Shown here: positions 36,203-44,298 of the stretch, piece by piece
Position numbering within the stretch: the stretch's first letter is position 1
Layout of the letters: every line of letters starts with the position of its first letter
Assembly (NCBI GenBank): GCA_944332475.1
Contig: CALVKA010000002.1
Span: 135,147-199,146, forward strand
Direction of reading: 5' to 3'
Length of the DNA stretch: 64,000 nucleotides
Source: an uncultured Bacilli bacterium
Lineage (GTDB): Bacteria; Bacillota_I; Bacilli_A; RF39; UBA660
Position numbers and translations under genes: made by a program
The notes under the pieces: generated by a model
Database searches by the model: none
Told to the model about the DNA's origin: nothing
What the model saw: only the letters and a program-made list of their open reading frames with translations

Positions 36203-36925
36203 TTATTTACGTACAGAAAACAACTGCTTTTTCTTTCCATAATAAACATCTTCTACTTTTTGATACACTTTCTTATCCTGATCAAAAATCGTTAAAATAA
36301 ACATTAACACAACAATAATTAACATAATAATTACCAGACATAATACCATACTAAAATTCTCCTGTTTTGGAATAGTAGTATCTAAATAACTATTTGTTAA
36401 ATACGTATTAAAATTTTCATCCGTAATCACAACTTCATTTTCTGCTGGAACAAAATTAGTAATATTTTGAATAGCTAATTCTTTTAATTCTTCATCAATT
36501 AATACAGGATAGCCATAAACAGTTATTGGCTCAGGCGTTTCAGTAGTTCTCTCATAAGTATAATCAATAATATCTTTATATTTATCATAATCATCTGCAT
36601 CTATAGCAATCAAATAAGTATGCCACTGTCCAGTATCCTCTTCTTCAATAACAAAATGAATTTCTTTATTTGACTTCTCATAATATGCAAATTTTTCACT
36701 CATTCTAGAAATAGTAATATAAGTATAATCCTCTACCGTTTGTGCTTCATCCCATGGTAAAATTTCTTTTTTCTCTTCATATAGTTGATAGATACAAATA
36801 AGCAACATAGTAATAACAATCAAATAAACAAGACAAATAAATGTCTTAAATACTAATCTTTTCTCATACCATTTTTCATGAACAGGATGATTAATATTTT
36901 TTTTCACGTTTAATAACTTCTTCAT
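36203..36925 (-). CDS. Two-helix membrane protein, unknown
   Basis: 240 residues from the ATG at 36925 (GAGGG upstream). A basic cytoplasmic N-terminus, a membrane helix near 27-50, an acidic extracytoplasmic domain of about 130 residues, a second helix near 193-217 and a basic tail. No family recognised. It lies upstream of femX in the same direction, six bases or so from it when femX's long frame is considered, and may share its transcript. Confidence 0.6.
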   Translation of the reverse strand: MKKLLNVKKNINHPVHEKWYEKRLVFKTFICLVYLIVITMLLICIYQLYEEKKEILPWDEAQTVEDYTYITISRMSEKFAYYEKSNKEIHFVIEEEDTGQWHTYLIAIDADDYDKYKDIIDYTYERTTETPEPITVYGYPVLIDEELKELAIQNITNFVPAENEVVITDENFNTYLTNSYLDTTIPKQENFSMVLCLVIIMLIIVVLMFILTIFDQDKKVYQKVEDVYYGKKKQLFSVRK

Positions 36926-37004
36926 ATACTTCCCTCTATTATATAATAACACACATCAAACAAAAAAGGATAGATAAACAACAAATTATAGAAAAGATTA
37001 TAAA

Positions 37005-37037
37005 CTAAAAAAGACTATTTAAATAAATAAATAGTCT
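37005..37037 (-). terminator. Terminator after nrdG (first set)
   Basis: A 9-bp stem AGACTATTT/AAATAGTCT (37012-37020 with 37029-37037) with a T run on the minus strand, overlapping the gene end. Confidence 0.75.
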
Positions 37038-37570
37038 GGTTTTTGATACGTTTCATTATAATCTTTATCTTTCATATATTTATCGACAAGTACAACTTGT
37101 TCCTGTTCCAAACTTTTTGGAACATCAATAATTCTTTGATTTCTAGAACCTCTAAAATAAATATCATAACTTTTTTCTTCTTGAATAAATTTACCATCTA
37201 CTAAGACATCAATCTGATTAAGCAATCTTCTTGTTTTTGGATTAGAAAGCATTTGTTCATAAGTAAAACCAGTATAACACCATACATTAAGCCCCATTTC
37301 ATGAGCAGCTTTACCAATCTCATAACAAGCATCAGCTTGACATACAGGATCTCCTCCAGAAAGAGTAATGCCATCTTGATTCTTTATTGTTTTAAGCTCT
37401 TCTATCACTTCTTCTACATCAATAAGTGCTCCATCGTCAAAATCCCAAGTACTAGCATTATGACATCCTGGACAATGATGAGGACACCCTTGTGTCCACA
37501 CCACTGTTCTAACTCCTTCTCCATCAACAATAGAATCCGGCTGTAAATAAGCAGCCAACCGTATTTTCAT
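37019..37570 (-). CDS. nrdG: Anaerobic RNR-activating protein, first copy
   Basis: 183 residues of the radical-SAM activase family. The cluster motif is CPHHCPGC (Cx3Cx2C), followed by ITLSGGDP and VWCYTGFT. It makes the glycyl radical in the class III ribonucleotide reductase. It starts three bases after the small glycyl-radical gene, and it presumably acts on that small protein. A second nrdG lies at 40873-41415. Confidence 0.93.
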   Translation of the reverse strand: MKIRLAAYLQPDSIVDGEGVRTVVWTQGCPHHCPGCHNASTWDFDDGALIDVEEVIEELKTIKNQDGITLSGGDPVCQADACYEIGKAAHEMGLNVWCYTGFTYEQMLSNPKTRRLLNQIDVLVDGKFIQEEKSYDIYFRGSRNQRIIDVPKSLEQEQVVLVDKYMKDKDYNETYQKPDYLFI

Positions 37571-37572
37571 GT

Positions 37573-37737
37573 TTATTTACCTTCTTTAGACATAATTTCT
37601 CTTAACCCAGAATGTTTAACACGATCTCTTTCCTCAGCACGTTTTCCATTATTAAATCTAGAAACATCTCCTGCTAAATATCCTGTAACACGTCTAATTC
37701 TTTCAAATTTTTGTCCTTCTCCAATAACTTTTTCCAT
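37573..37737 (-). CDS. Stand-alone glycyl-radical domain of class III RNR
   Basis: A 54-residue gene that matches the C-terminal tail of NrdD: FERIRRVTGYLAGDVSRFNN, then GKRAEERDRVKHSG. The glycine of RVTGY is the expected radical site. The ATG at 37737 has AGAGGAG ten bases upstream. It lies in the same frame as nrdD, 36 bases after that gene's stop, with two further stops (TAA, TAG) in between, so the separation is real and not a point error. It would have to join the large subunit as a separate chain. Confidence 0.85.
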   Translation of the reverse strand: MEKVIGEGQKFERIRRVTGYLAGDVSRFNNGKRAEERDRVKHSGLREIMSKEGK

Positions 37738-37773
37738 AATATATTCACTCCTCTACTTTTATTCTATATATAA

Positions 37774-40095
37774 CTATTCACAACAATTGTTATCAATAGA
37801 TGTAATCTTTTCCATTGGAACCCCTTCAAATTCATGACGTCCACACTTAGGACAAACATCATTAATAACTCCTACGTATCCACATACTGGATCACGATCA
37901 ACTGGATGGTTAATAGCACCATATCCAATTCCAGATTCTTTCATCGTACGAATAACTCTTTCAAAAGCATCTACATTAGAAGCTGTATCTCCGTCTAACT
38001 CAATATAAGAAATATGTCCACCATTCGTAAGTTCATGATAAGGTGCTTCTTTCTCTATCTTATCGGTAATACTAATATGATAATAAACTGGTACATGGAA
38101 AGAATTTGTATAATACTCTCTATCCGTAACTCCCTTAATCTTTCCATAAATAGCTCTATCAATAGCAGTAAATCTACCAGATAATCCTTCAGCAGGCGTT
38201 GCTAAACAAGTAAAATTCAAATTATACTTTTTAGAGTTTTCCTCACAACGATTACGAATAAATTGAATAATTTCCAATCCAAGTTTTTGACTTTCTTCAC
38301 TTTCTCCATGATGTTTACCAGTCAAAGCTTTCAAACATTCAGCAAGACCAATAAATCCAGTAGATAAAGTCCCATGTTTCCATACCTTACGAAGACGATC
38401 AGTGGACTTAAGTTTTTCACCATTGGTCCAAACACCTTGTCCAAGTAAAAATGGGAAATTATAATTATGTTTACTACATTGAACTTCAAAACGTTCAAGT
38501 AATTGATCACGAACCATATCTAAGATATCACTAAGTTCTTGATAGAAACCTTTCATATCAGGTTTTTCTCTTTCTTTCAAAGCAACTCCATATTTAATTC
38601 CAAGTCTTGGTAAATTAATCGTTGTAAATGATAAATTACCACGACCTGTTACAACTTCATTATCAGGAGATGTAACATCACCAATTACCCTTGTTCGGCA
38701 TCCCATATATGCAATTTCTGTATTGAAATCCCCTTCTTTATAATATTTCTTATTGAATGGAGCATCAACAAATGCGAAATTAGGGAAAAGTCTCTTAGCA
38801 GAAACCTTACAAGCTAATCTAAATAAATCATAATTTGGATCTTCCTTATTATAATTAACTCCTTCTTTTACTTTAAAAATAGATACTGGGAAAATTGGAG
38901 TTTCTCCTTTTCCTAATCCTCTATCAGCAGAAAGCAAGAAATTTTTAATAACCATTCTTCCTTCTGGCGAAGTATCCGTTCCAAAGTTTACAGATGAAAA
39001 TGGAACTTGAGCTCCTGCTCTAGAATGCATGGTATTTAAATTGTGAATAAATGCTTCCATTGCTTGTTGAGTAGCTCTATCTGTCTTTTGAAGTGCTTTC
39101 TCATAACTCTTTTCAAAAACTTCATGAATTCTACTAGATCCTTTTTGATAATCACTAAAATCCTTAACATCTAATTCAATAGATTCTACTTTATCAATTT
39201 CACGAATAATACGATCAATATTAATAATAGGAATAAATCCTTCTAAATCAAGAAAATCATAAATTGTCTGTTTAAATTGTTTTTTAAATGTTTTTAATAC
39301 GCCAGGTGCCAAATAATAATCAAGCGCAGGAATTGCTTGTCCTCCATGTTGATCATTTTGATTAGCTTGAACTACGATACAAGCAAGAGATGCATAAGTA
39401 GAAATATCTTGAGGTGGACGAATATATCCATGTCCTGTATCAAATCCATTCTTAAATAATTTTGATAAATCTATTTGACAACAAGTAGTAGTCCCCATTG
39501 CTAAGAAATCCATATCATGAATGTGAATCGTACCATTATCATGAGCTTCTGCATATTCTTTCTTCATCAAGTATGCTTTCGCAAACTCCTTAGAAACCGT
39601 TGCTCCATATTGAAGCATCGTACCCATTGGACTATTTCCATCAATATTAGCATTTTCTCTTTTAGCATCTTCTTCATTAGCAGATTTCAATCCTAAGTTC
39701 TCTAAAGATTTCAAAAACTTATGTGTCTTGTTATCTCCAAAGAAACTCTCTCTTGACTGATTTCTTCTTTCTCTATAAGAAGAAAATGACTGATAAACAT
39801 CTTCATACCCTTTACTAGATAATTCATTTTCAATATAATCTTGAATTTCTTCAATCTTAAATTTCTTATTTTTTGCGTCTGCATCTTTTTCAATCTTCTT
39901 TAAAACAGCTTGATAAACTTTTTGAATATCCTGAGAACTATATTTTCTTTCCTTCTCTTCCTCTTCATCATTTACCTCAACACTATCAAACCCTTTTTTT
40001 ATAGCTAAAGCAATCTTAGCTCCATCAAAAGAAACCTTTTTACCATTTCTTTTAACAACAGTAAGTTCCTCTAAAATCTCATTAGCCTCTGCCAT
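37774..40095 (-). CDS. nrdD: Anaerobic ribonucleotide reductase large subunit, lacking the glycyl-radical tail
   Basis: 773 residues from the ATG at 40095 (GGGAGG upstream). An ATP-cone (VVKRNGKKVSFDGAKIALAI) is followed by the class III catalytic barrel (HIHDMDFLAMGTTTCCQIDL, NFGTDTSPEGR, FTCLATPAEGLSGRF) and a zinc-binding end with PVCGYVG and CPKCGRHEFEGV. It stops at DNNCCE where relatives continue with the RxxGY radical motif. That motif is on the next gene. It reduces NTPs to dNTPs with formate as likely reductant, without oxygen. Confidence 0.93.
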   Translation of the reverse strand: MAEANEILEELTVVKRNGKKVSFDGAKIALAIKKGFDSVEVNDEEEEKERKYSSQDIQKVYQAVLKKIEKDADAKNKKFKIEEIQDYIENELSSKGYEDVYQSFSSYRERRNQSRESFFGDNKTHKFLKSLENLGLKSANEEDAKRENANIDGNSPMGTMLQYGATVSKEFAKAYLMKKEYAEAHDNGTIHIHDMDFLAMGTTTCCQIDLSKLFKNGFDTGHGYIRPPQDISTYASLACIVVQANQNDQHGGQAIPALDYYLAPGVLKTFKKQFKQTIYDFLDLEGFIPIINIDRIIREIDKVESIELDVKDFSDYQKGSSRIHEVFEKSYEKALQKTDRATQQAMEAFIHNLNTMHSRAGAQVPFSSVNFGTDTSPEGRMVIKNFLLSADRGLGKGETPIFPVSIFKVKEGVNYNKEDPNYDLFRLACKVSAKRLFPNFAFVDAPFNKKYYKEGDFNTEIAYMGCRTRVIGDVTSPDNEVVTGRGNLSFTTINLPRLGIKYGVALKEREKPDMKGFYQELSDILDMVRDQLLERFEVQCSKHNYNFPFLLGQGVWTNGEKLKSTDRLRKVWKHGTLSTGFIGLAECLKALTGKHHGESEESQKLGLEIIQFIRNRCEENSKKYNLNFTCLATPAEGLSGRFTAIDRAIYGKIKGVTDREYYTNSFHVPVYYHISITDKIEKEAPYHELTNGGHISYIELDGDTASNVDAFERVIRTMKESGIGYGAINHPVDRDPVCGYVGVINDVCPKCGRHEFEGVPMEKITSIDNNCCE

Positions 40096-40415
40096 ATTTT
40101 TACCTCCCACAACTCTTTGTCTAAATCCATTGTATGAAACAAAAATATAAAAATCAATAGACAAAAATATAAAAAAATTACCACTTTTTTTAAAACTGTT
40201 GATATAGCTACATTTACTAAAAAAAACTTTTTTGTTCGATTTACGACAATTGACAAAAGATAGACATTTTTCACTTTTTCAAAAAATGATTTTTTATTTT
40301 TTTCAAAAAAAGAAAAATAAATTTTAACAAAGCCCTTATTTTTCAACAAATTAAAATTTATTTTTTTTGTTTTTTTTGAATTTTTACAAAAATCATTTTT
40401 TCATTTTTTGAAAAA
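40096..40415. other. Very A/T-rich intergenic stretch upstream of nrdD
   Basis: 320 bases made largely of runs of A and T (for example repeated CATTTTTT- and CAAAAAA-type tracts at 40255-40415). No gene, no NrdR-type box and no clean promoter could be picked. It must hold the end of the dut transcript and any nrdD promoter. The composition suggests curved DNA. Confidence 0.5.
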
Positions 40416-40871
40416 TTAGTCAGTAGAACCAAAGCCTCCAACACGTTCACCCGATGCTCGATCATCATCAGTAATTAGGAACTTTTGAAAGATTGCCTGA
40501 CAGATAGCATCACCTTTCTTAATAGTAACATCTTCCTCTTTTAAATTAATACACTGTACAAAAATATGACCTTCATTATCGACATTATTATAATAATCAG
40601 CATCAATAACACCAATGCTGTGTGGAAAACTAATTCCTTGCTTTTTAGGGCTAGAACTTCTAGGCACTAACAATAGCACCTCATCATCCTCCATATAAGC
40701 TTTTAATCCCGTAGGAATAAGCGTAGGCTTCATTCCTTTCTGAAAACTTGGAAGTACAATATCTTCCGCAGCCTCTAAATCATAGGCAGCAGAACGTGCC
40801 GTCTTTCTAACTGGTATATGAATACCTTTATCTTTATAATCTGTAACGATTTCAAACCCTCTTTGTTTCAT
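40416..40871 (-). CDS. dut: dUTPase
   Basis: 151 residues, trimeric dUTPase type. Motifs in order: SAAYDLEAAEDI (1), PRSSSPKKQGI (2), GVIDADYYNN (3), IKKGDAICQ (4) and the C-terminal ERVGGFGSTD (5). It splits dUTP to dUMP and keeps uracil out of DNA. It starts one base after nrdG2 and is the last gene of the nrdD2-nrdG2-dut unit. Confidence 0.95.
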   Translation of the reverse strand: MKQRGFEIVTDYKDKGIHIPVRKTARSAAYDLEAAEDIVLPSFQKGMKPTLIPTGLKAYMEDDEVLLLVPRSSSPKKQGISFPHSIGVIDADYYNNVDNEGHIFVQCINLKEEDVTIKKGDAICQAIFQKFLITDDDRASGERVGGFGSTD

Positions 40872-40872
40872 T

Positions 40873-41415
40873 TTACTCTTCTCCTTCTAATACTTTTTGA
40901 TTATCAATATATAATATTTTCTTATGTTTTTCTAAACTACGTGGAACATCAATAATACATTGATTACTACTGCCCACATAATGAATCTTTTCACTAGCTA
41001 ACTTTAACACAAACTTACCATCTAATAACACATCAATATGTTTTAAAATTTGATCAATATTTCTATCTTTCTTTCTCTGTTCTAATAACTCTTCCCAGGT
41101 ATAACCCGTATAAAGCCAAATGGTCTTATCAGGAAACTTGTCACGAATTTCTAATACTAATTTACAAATATCTTCTCGATTGCTACAAAAAAGCGGATCT
41201 CCTCCAGATAAGGTAATACCACTACACCAATCTTTTTCTAATTCATCAAATATCTCTTTTTTTGCAGCATCATCAAAAACCAATCCATCCTCATGATTCC
41301 AAGTAACTGCATTCTGGCAAGCATGACAATGATGGGAACATCCTGATACCCATAAAACTACACGTAACCCTTCCCCATTTAACATATCCGCTTTTGTAAT
41401 ATTATGATATCTCAT
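40873..41415 (-). CDS. nrdG: Anaerobic RNR-activating protein, second copy
   Basis: 180 residues, radical-SAM activase with CSHHCHAC, ITLSGGDPLF and IWLYTGYT. Its ATG overlaps the nrdD2 stop as TAATG, so it is tied to the complete NrdD. It differs clearly from the first NrdG, so each activase probably serves its own reductase. Confidence 0.93.
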   Translation of the reverse strand: MRYHNITKADMLNGEGLRVVLWVSGCSHHCHACQNAVTWNHEDGLVFDDAAKKEIFDELEKDWCSGITLSGGDPLFCSNREDICKLVLEIRDKFPDKTIWLYTGYTWEELLEQRKKDRNIDQILKHIDVLLDGKFVLKLASEKIHYVGSSNQCIIDVPRSLEKHKKILYIDNQKVLEGEE

Positions 41416-43547
41416 TACATGGATTTCCTTTCAGAAATTTCCACCATTTTCGCATTACTTAACATCGTATCCCCGTGAACTCTAGAATAAGAAAGATAAC
41501 CATTCATACGATCAATTTTAGTAAGATCACTACTACCACATTTTGGACAAACATCCATATCTAATTCTTCATGACCACAGTTATTACAATAAGCCAAAGA
41601 CAAATTAACCCCCTCATAAAAGCCTTTATCCATAGCACGTTCTACATACGTAAGCATAGCCTCAGTATTATAATTTAAATTATAACGAACGTATTGAATA
41701 CGACCACCTTTAAATAAATCCCAGAATCTATCCTCTAAATCCTGCTTTTCAATACCATTAATATCTTCCCAAACCCCACAATGAAAACTATTAGAAACAT
41801 ATTCACGAGAACTAACACCAGGTACGACACCATATTTCTTACGAAATTGCTTAATCTGTAATCCACACAAATTTTCAGCAGGAGTACCATAAATAGCATA
41901 CAAAATATGATCTTCCTTTTTAAACTCTGTCGTTTTTTGATTAATATACTTCATAACATCCAAAGCAAATTGACCATCTTCTACAATACTCTTACCATTA
42001 TATAACACTTGTAATTCATTCAAAGCAGTAATACCAAAAGAAGCAGTAGAAGATTTCAACACAGGCTCAATTGCCTCTTCAGGCTTCAAATTACCACCAT
42101 AGAAACCACCTTGACAATAAGCAAGTGGATTTGTAGATGCTTTACGTTTTGCCAAATAACGATAGGTTCTAATATGAATTTTACGTATCATCTCCAAATA
42201 ATAATCCAACACTTCATAAAAATCTTTCTGTTCTTCACGAGCCTTAGCCAAAATCATAGGTAAATGCAAAGAAATAGCCCCTATATTAAATCTACCAATA
42301 AAAACAGGTTTATCGTCTTCATCTGCAGGCTCCATTCCCCCACTCTCATACCATGGAGACAAAAATGCTCTACATCCCATAGGAGAAACAATTCTTCCAT
42401 ACTTTTGATACATCTCTGGAACATATCCCTCACCACTTAAAGATAAATAATCAGGATACATTGTCTTTTGACTACACTTAATAGCAGTCAAAAAACTATC
42501 TCTTAATACTTCACCCTTACCATGTACTCTCTTATCATATAAAAATACAAGTTTAGGAAATACAGTAGGTCTCTTAAATCCTTTTTTACCTTGACCTTTA
42601 CGATGAACATCCAAAATAGTCTTAGTAATCATAACTGCAAACTTATCCTGATCAACACCAAAAGTAAGAGTCACGAAAGGATAATCTCCTCTACTAGAAC
42701 TAACAGTATTTAATTTATATTCAAGTCCTTGATAACCCTGTTCACACTCACGAACAGTCTTCTTCCACGCATATTCTTCTGCTTCCTCTTTATACATCTT
42801 ACCTTTAATATCTAAATATTCTTTATAATACATATCATAACTTTTCTTAGCATACTTCTTTAAAATAGTATCCACTTCAGGAACCGTAAAACCACCATAC
42901 TGCATAGCAGTAGTATTAATCGTAACATCCCCCATAACATTAAACGCTGTCTGTAACGTCTTCGGTTCTGTATACCAAATATTACTCATTTCAAATCCAT
43001 TTTCTAATACGTGAGCCATATCAAACAAACAACAATTCATCGTATCTCTTCTTGCACCCATATCATGAATATAAATATATCCATCTTTACATGCCTCAAT
43101 CTCAGCAGGAGTCAAAAAGAATTTTTTATAAAGTTCTTTATTCAAACTATTATAAATCAAACATCTCTGCGTCGTAACCAAAGCACTATCCATATTAGCA
43201 CATTCTTTATCCCCAATATAAGTAATAACCTGTGCTTTCTTATAAACTTTATCCAGAATATGAACAATATCTTTTTTATAGTCACGATACTCTCTATAAC
43301 TTTTCGCAACCAATGGATTAATAGTCTCCAAAGCAATCTCACAACAACTATGTAATTGTTCTACTGTAGGATTACTTGTCTGAGTCTCTAAAAGTTCAAT
43401 TACCTTAGAAACAATCTTATCTAAAGCTTCATCCGTTAAATCCACCATAACTCTTTCGGCACTAGCAGTTACAGCTTTTTTCACTCTTTCAGGATCAAAC
43501 TTTTCTAAATTACCATTCTTTTTTATAACCATAATTTCTCTTGCCAT
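41415..43547 (-). CDS. nrdD: Anaerobic ribonucleotide reductase, complete form
   Basis: 710 residues. ATP-cone VIKKNGNLEKFDPERVKKAV at the N-terminus, catalytic barrel with YIHDMGARRDTMNCCL, zinc site CNNCG and CPKCG, and a glycyl-radical tail DRMNGYLSYSRVHGD in the same chain. It is only distantly related to the NrdD at 37774-40095, so it is a different subtype rather than a recent duplicate. It is the first gene of a unit with nrdG and dut, divergent from a Crp/Fnr regulator. Confidence 0.94.
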   Translation of the reverse strand: MAREIMVIKKNGNLEKFDPERVKKAVTASAERVMVDLTDEALDKIVSKVIELLETQTSNPTVEQLHSCCEIALETINPLVAKSYREYRDYKKDIVHILDKVYKKAQVITYIGDKECANMDSALVTTQRCLIYNSLNKELYKKFFLTPAEIEACKDGYIYIHDMGARRDTMNCCLFDMAHVLENGFEMSNIWYTEPKTLQTAFNVMGDVTINTTAMQYGGFTVPEVDTILKKYAKKSYDMYYKEYLDIKGKMYKEEAEEYAWKKTVRECEQGYQGLEYKLNTVSSSRGDYPFVTLTFGVDQDKFAVMITKTILDVHRKGQGKKGFKRPTVFPKLVFLYDKRVHGKGEVLRDSFLTAIKCSQKTMYPDYLSLSGEGYVPEMYQKYGRIVSPMGCRAFLSPWYESGGMEPADEDDKPVFIGRFNIGAISLHLPMILAKAREEQKDFYEVLDYYLEMIRKIHIRTYRYLAKRKASTNPLAYCQGGFYGGNLKPEEAIEPVLKSSTASFGITALNELQVLYNGKSIVEDGQFALDVMKYINQKTTEFKKEDHILYAIYGTPAENLCGLQIKQFRKKYGVVPGVSSREYVSNSFHCGVWEDINGIEKQDLEDRFWDLFKGGRIQYVRYNLNYNTEAMLTYVERAMDKGFYEGVNLSLAYCNNCGHEELDMDVCPKCGSSDLTKIDRMNGYLSYSRVHGDTMLSNAKMVEISERKSM

Positions 43548-43599
43548 ATACTACCTCTCCTATCCTATAAATCAAATTCTACTCCAAAAAGCAAAAAAC

Positions 43600-43640
43600 T
43601 TATTGTTGCATTTGCAACAATAAATAAAATTTGCTAAAAT
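43600..43640 (+). promoter_or_regulatory. Perfect palindromic operator and promoter of the Crp/Fnr gene
   Basis: 11-bp arms TTATTGTTGCA (43600-43610) and TGCAACAATAA (43613-43623) with a 2-base centre form a perfect dyad between divergent nrdD2 and the regulator gene. TTGCAA (43612-43617) inside it serves as -35 with TAAAAT (43635-43640) 17 bases on, so the bound protein would cover the regulator's own promoter. Confidence 0.8.
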
Positions 43641-43662
43641 AAAAAGAAATGAGGTGAAAAAA

Positions 43663-44298
43663 ATGGCCAAAACACTAGATGAAACAAGACTTTTACAATT
43701 TAAAAATAATTTGTCAAGCTGTGTCAATGTAAAACGTAAAATGTTTTACAACAAAGACCTAATACTAAGTTATGCACCAATTAAAAAGAAAATAGGTTTT
43801 ATTACCTATGGCAAAGCTAATATCGTAAAAATGGATAAGAATGGGAATACAACAATTATGAGAGACCTAAAAGAAAATGATATTTTTTCAAATCTATTCT
43901 TTCAAGATTCAGAAGATGAGATATATATTATGAGTAATGGAGAAACAGAAGTTATTTTTATTGACTACTACACTATCTTAAAAAACTGTAATAAACAATG
44001 TCCATTTCATAACAAATTAGTACTAGCATTATTCGACTTATTAATACTAGATAACAAACAACAAAATGAAAAAATAGAACTTTTATCCAAACGAACCGTA
44101 GAAGAAAAAATATTATATTTCTTAAAACAAAGGATGAATGAAAACAATATCTTTAAAGTAACCACTTCTTATAAAGCCATATCAGAATATCTATTCGTAG
44201 ATAGGTCAAACCTAATGAGAGAATTAAAAAAGATGGAAGATAAAGGTTTAATAGAAAAACATGACAAAACAATCATAATAAAAGATTCACAAAACTAA
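43663..44298 (+). CDS. Crp/Fnr family transcription regulator
   Basis: 211 residues from the ATG at 43663 (GAGGTG upstream). A cyclic-nucleotide-binding-type beta barrel (about 15-110) is followed by a long dimer helix and a winged helix-turn-helix (about 170-205, AISEYLFVDRSNLMRELKKM). It lacks the four N-terminal cysteines of classic FNR but has Cys20, Cys109 and Cys113 (NCNKQC), which might sense redox state. Context and the dyad at 43600-43623 suggest control of the second nrd unit and of itself. Confidence 0.85.
   Translation: MAKTLDETRLLQFKNNLSSCVNVKRKMFYNKDLILSYAPIKKKIGFITYGKANIVKMDKNGNTTIMRDLKENDIFSNLFFQDSEDEIYIMSNGETEVIFIDYYTILKNCNKQCPFHNKLVLALFDLLILDNKQQNEKIELLSKRTVEEKILYFLKQRMNENNIFKVTTSYKAISEYLFVDRSNLMRELKKMEDKGLIEKHDKTIIIKDSQN

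Noticed and set aside
37738-37776. Sequencing error or recoding as the cause of the NrdD split
   Set aside because: Three in-frame stops and a good ribosome site lie between the two parts, which no single base error or stop readthrough would bridge.
40096-40415. NrdR boxes or a cobalamin riboswitch before nrdD
   Set aside because: No sequence matching either could be picked in the A/T-rich gap.
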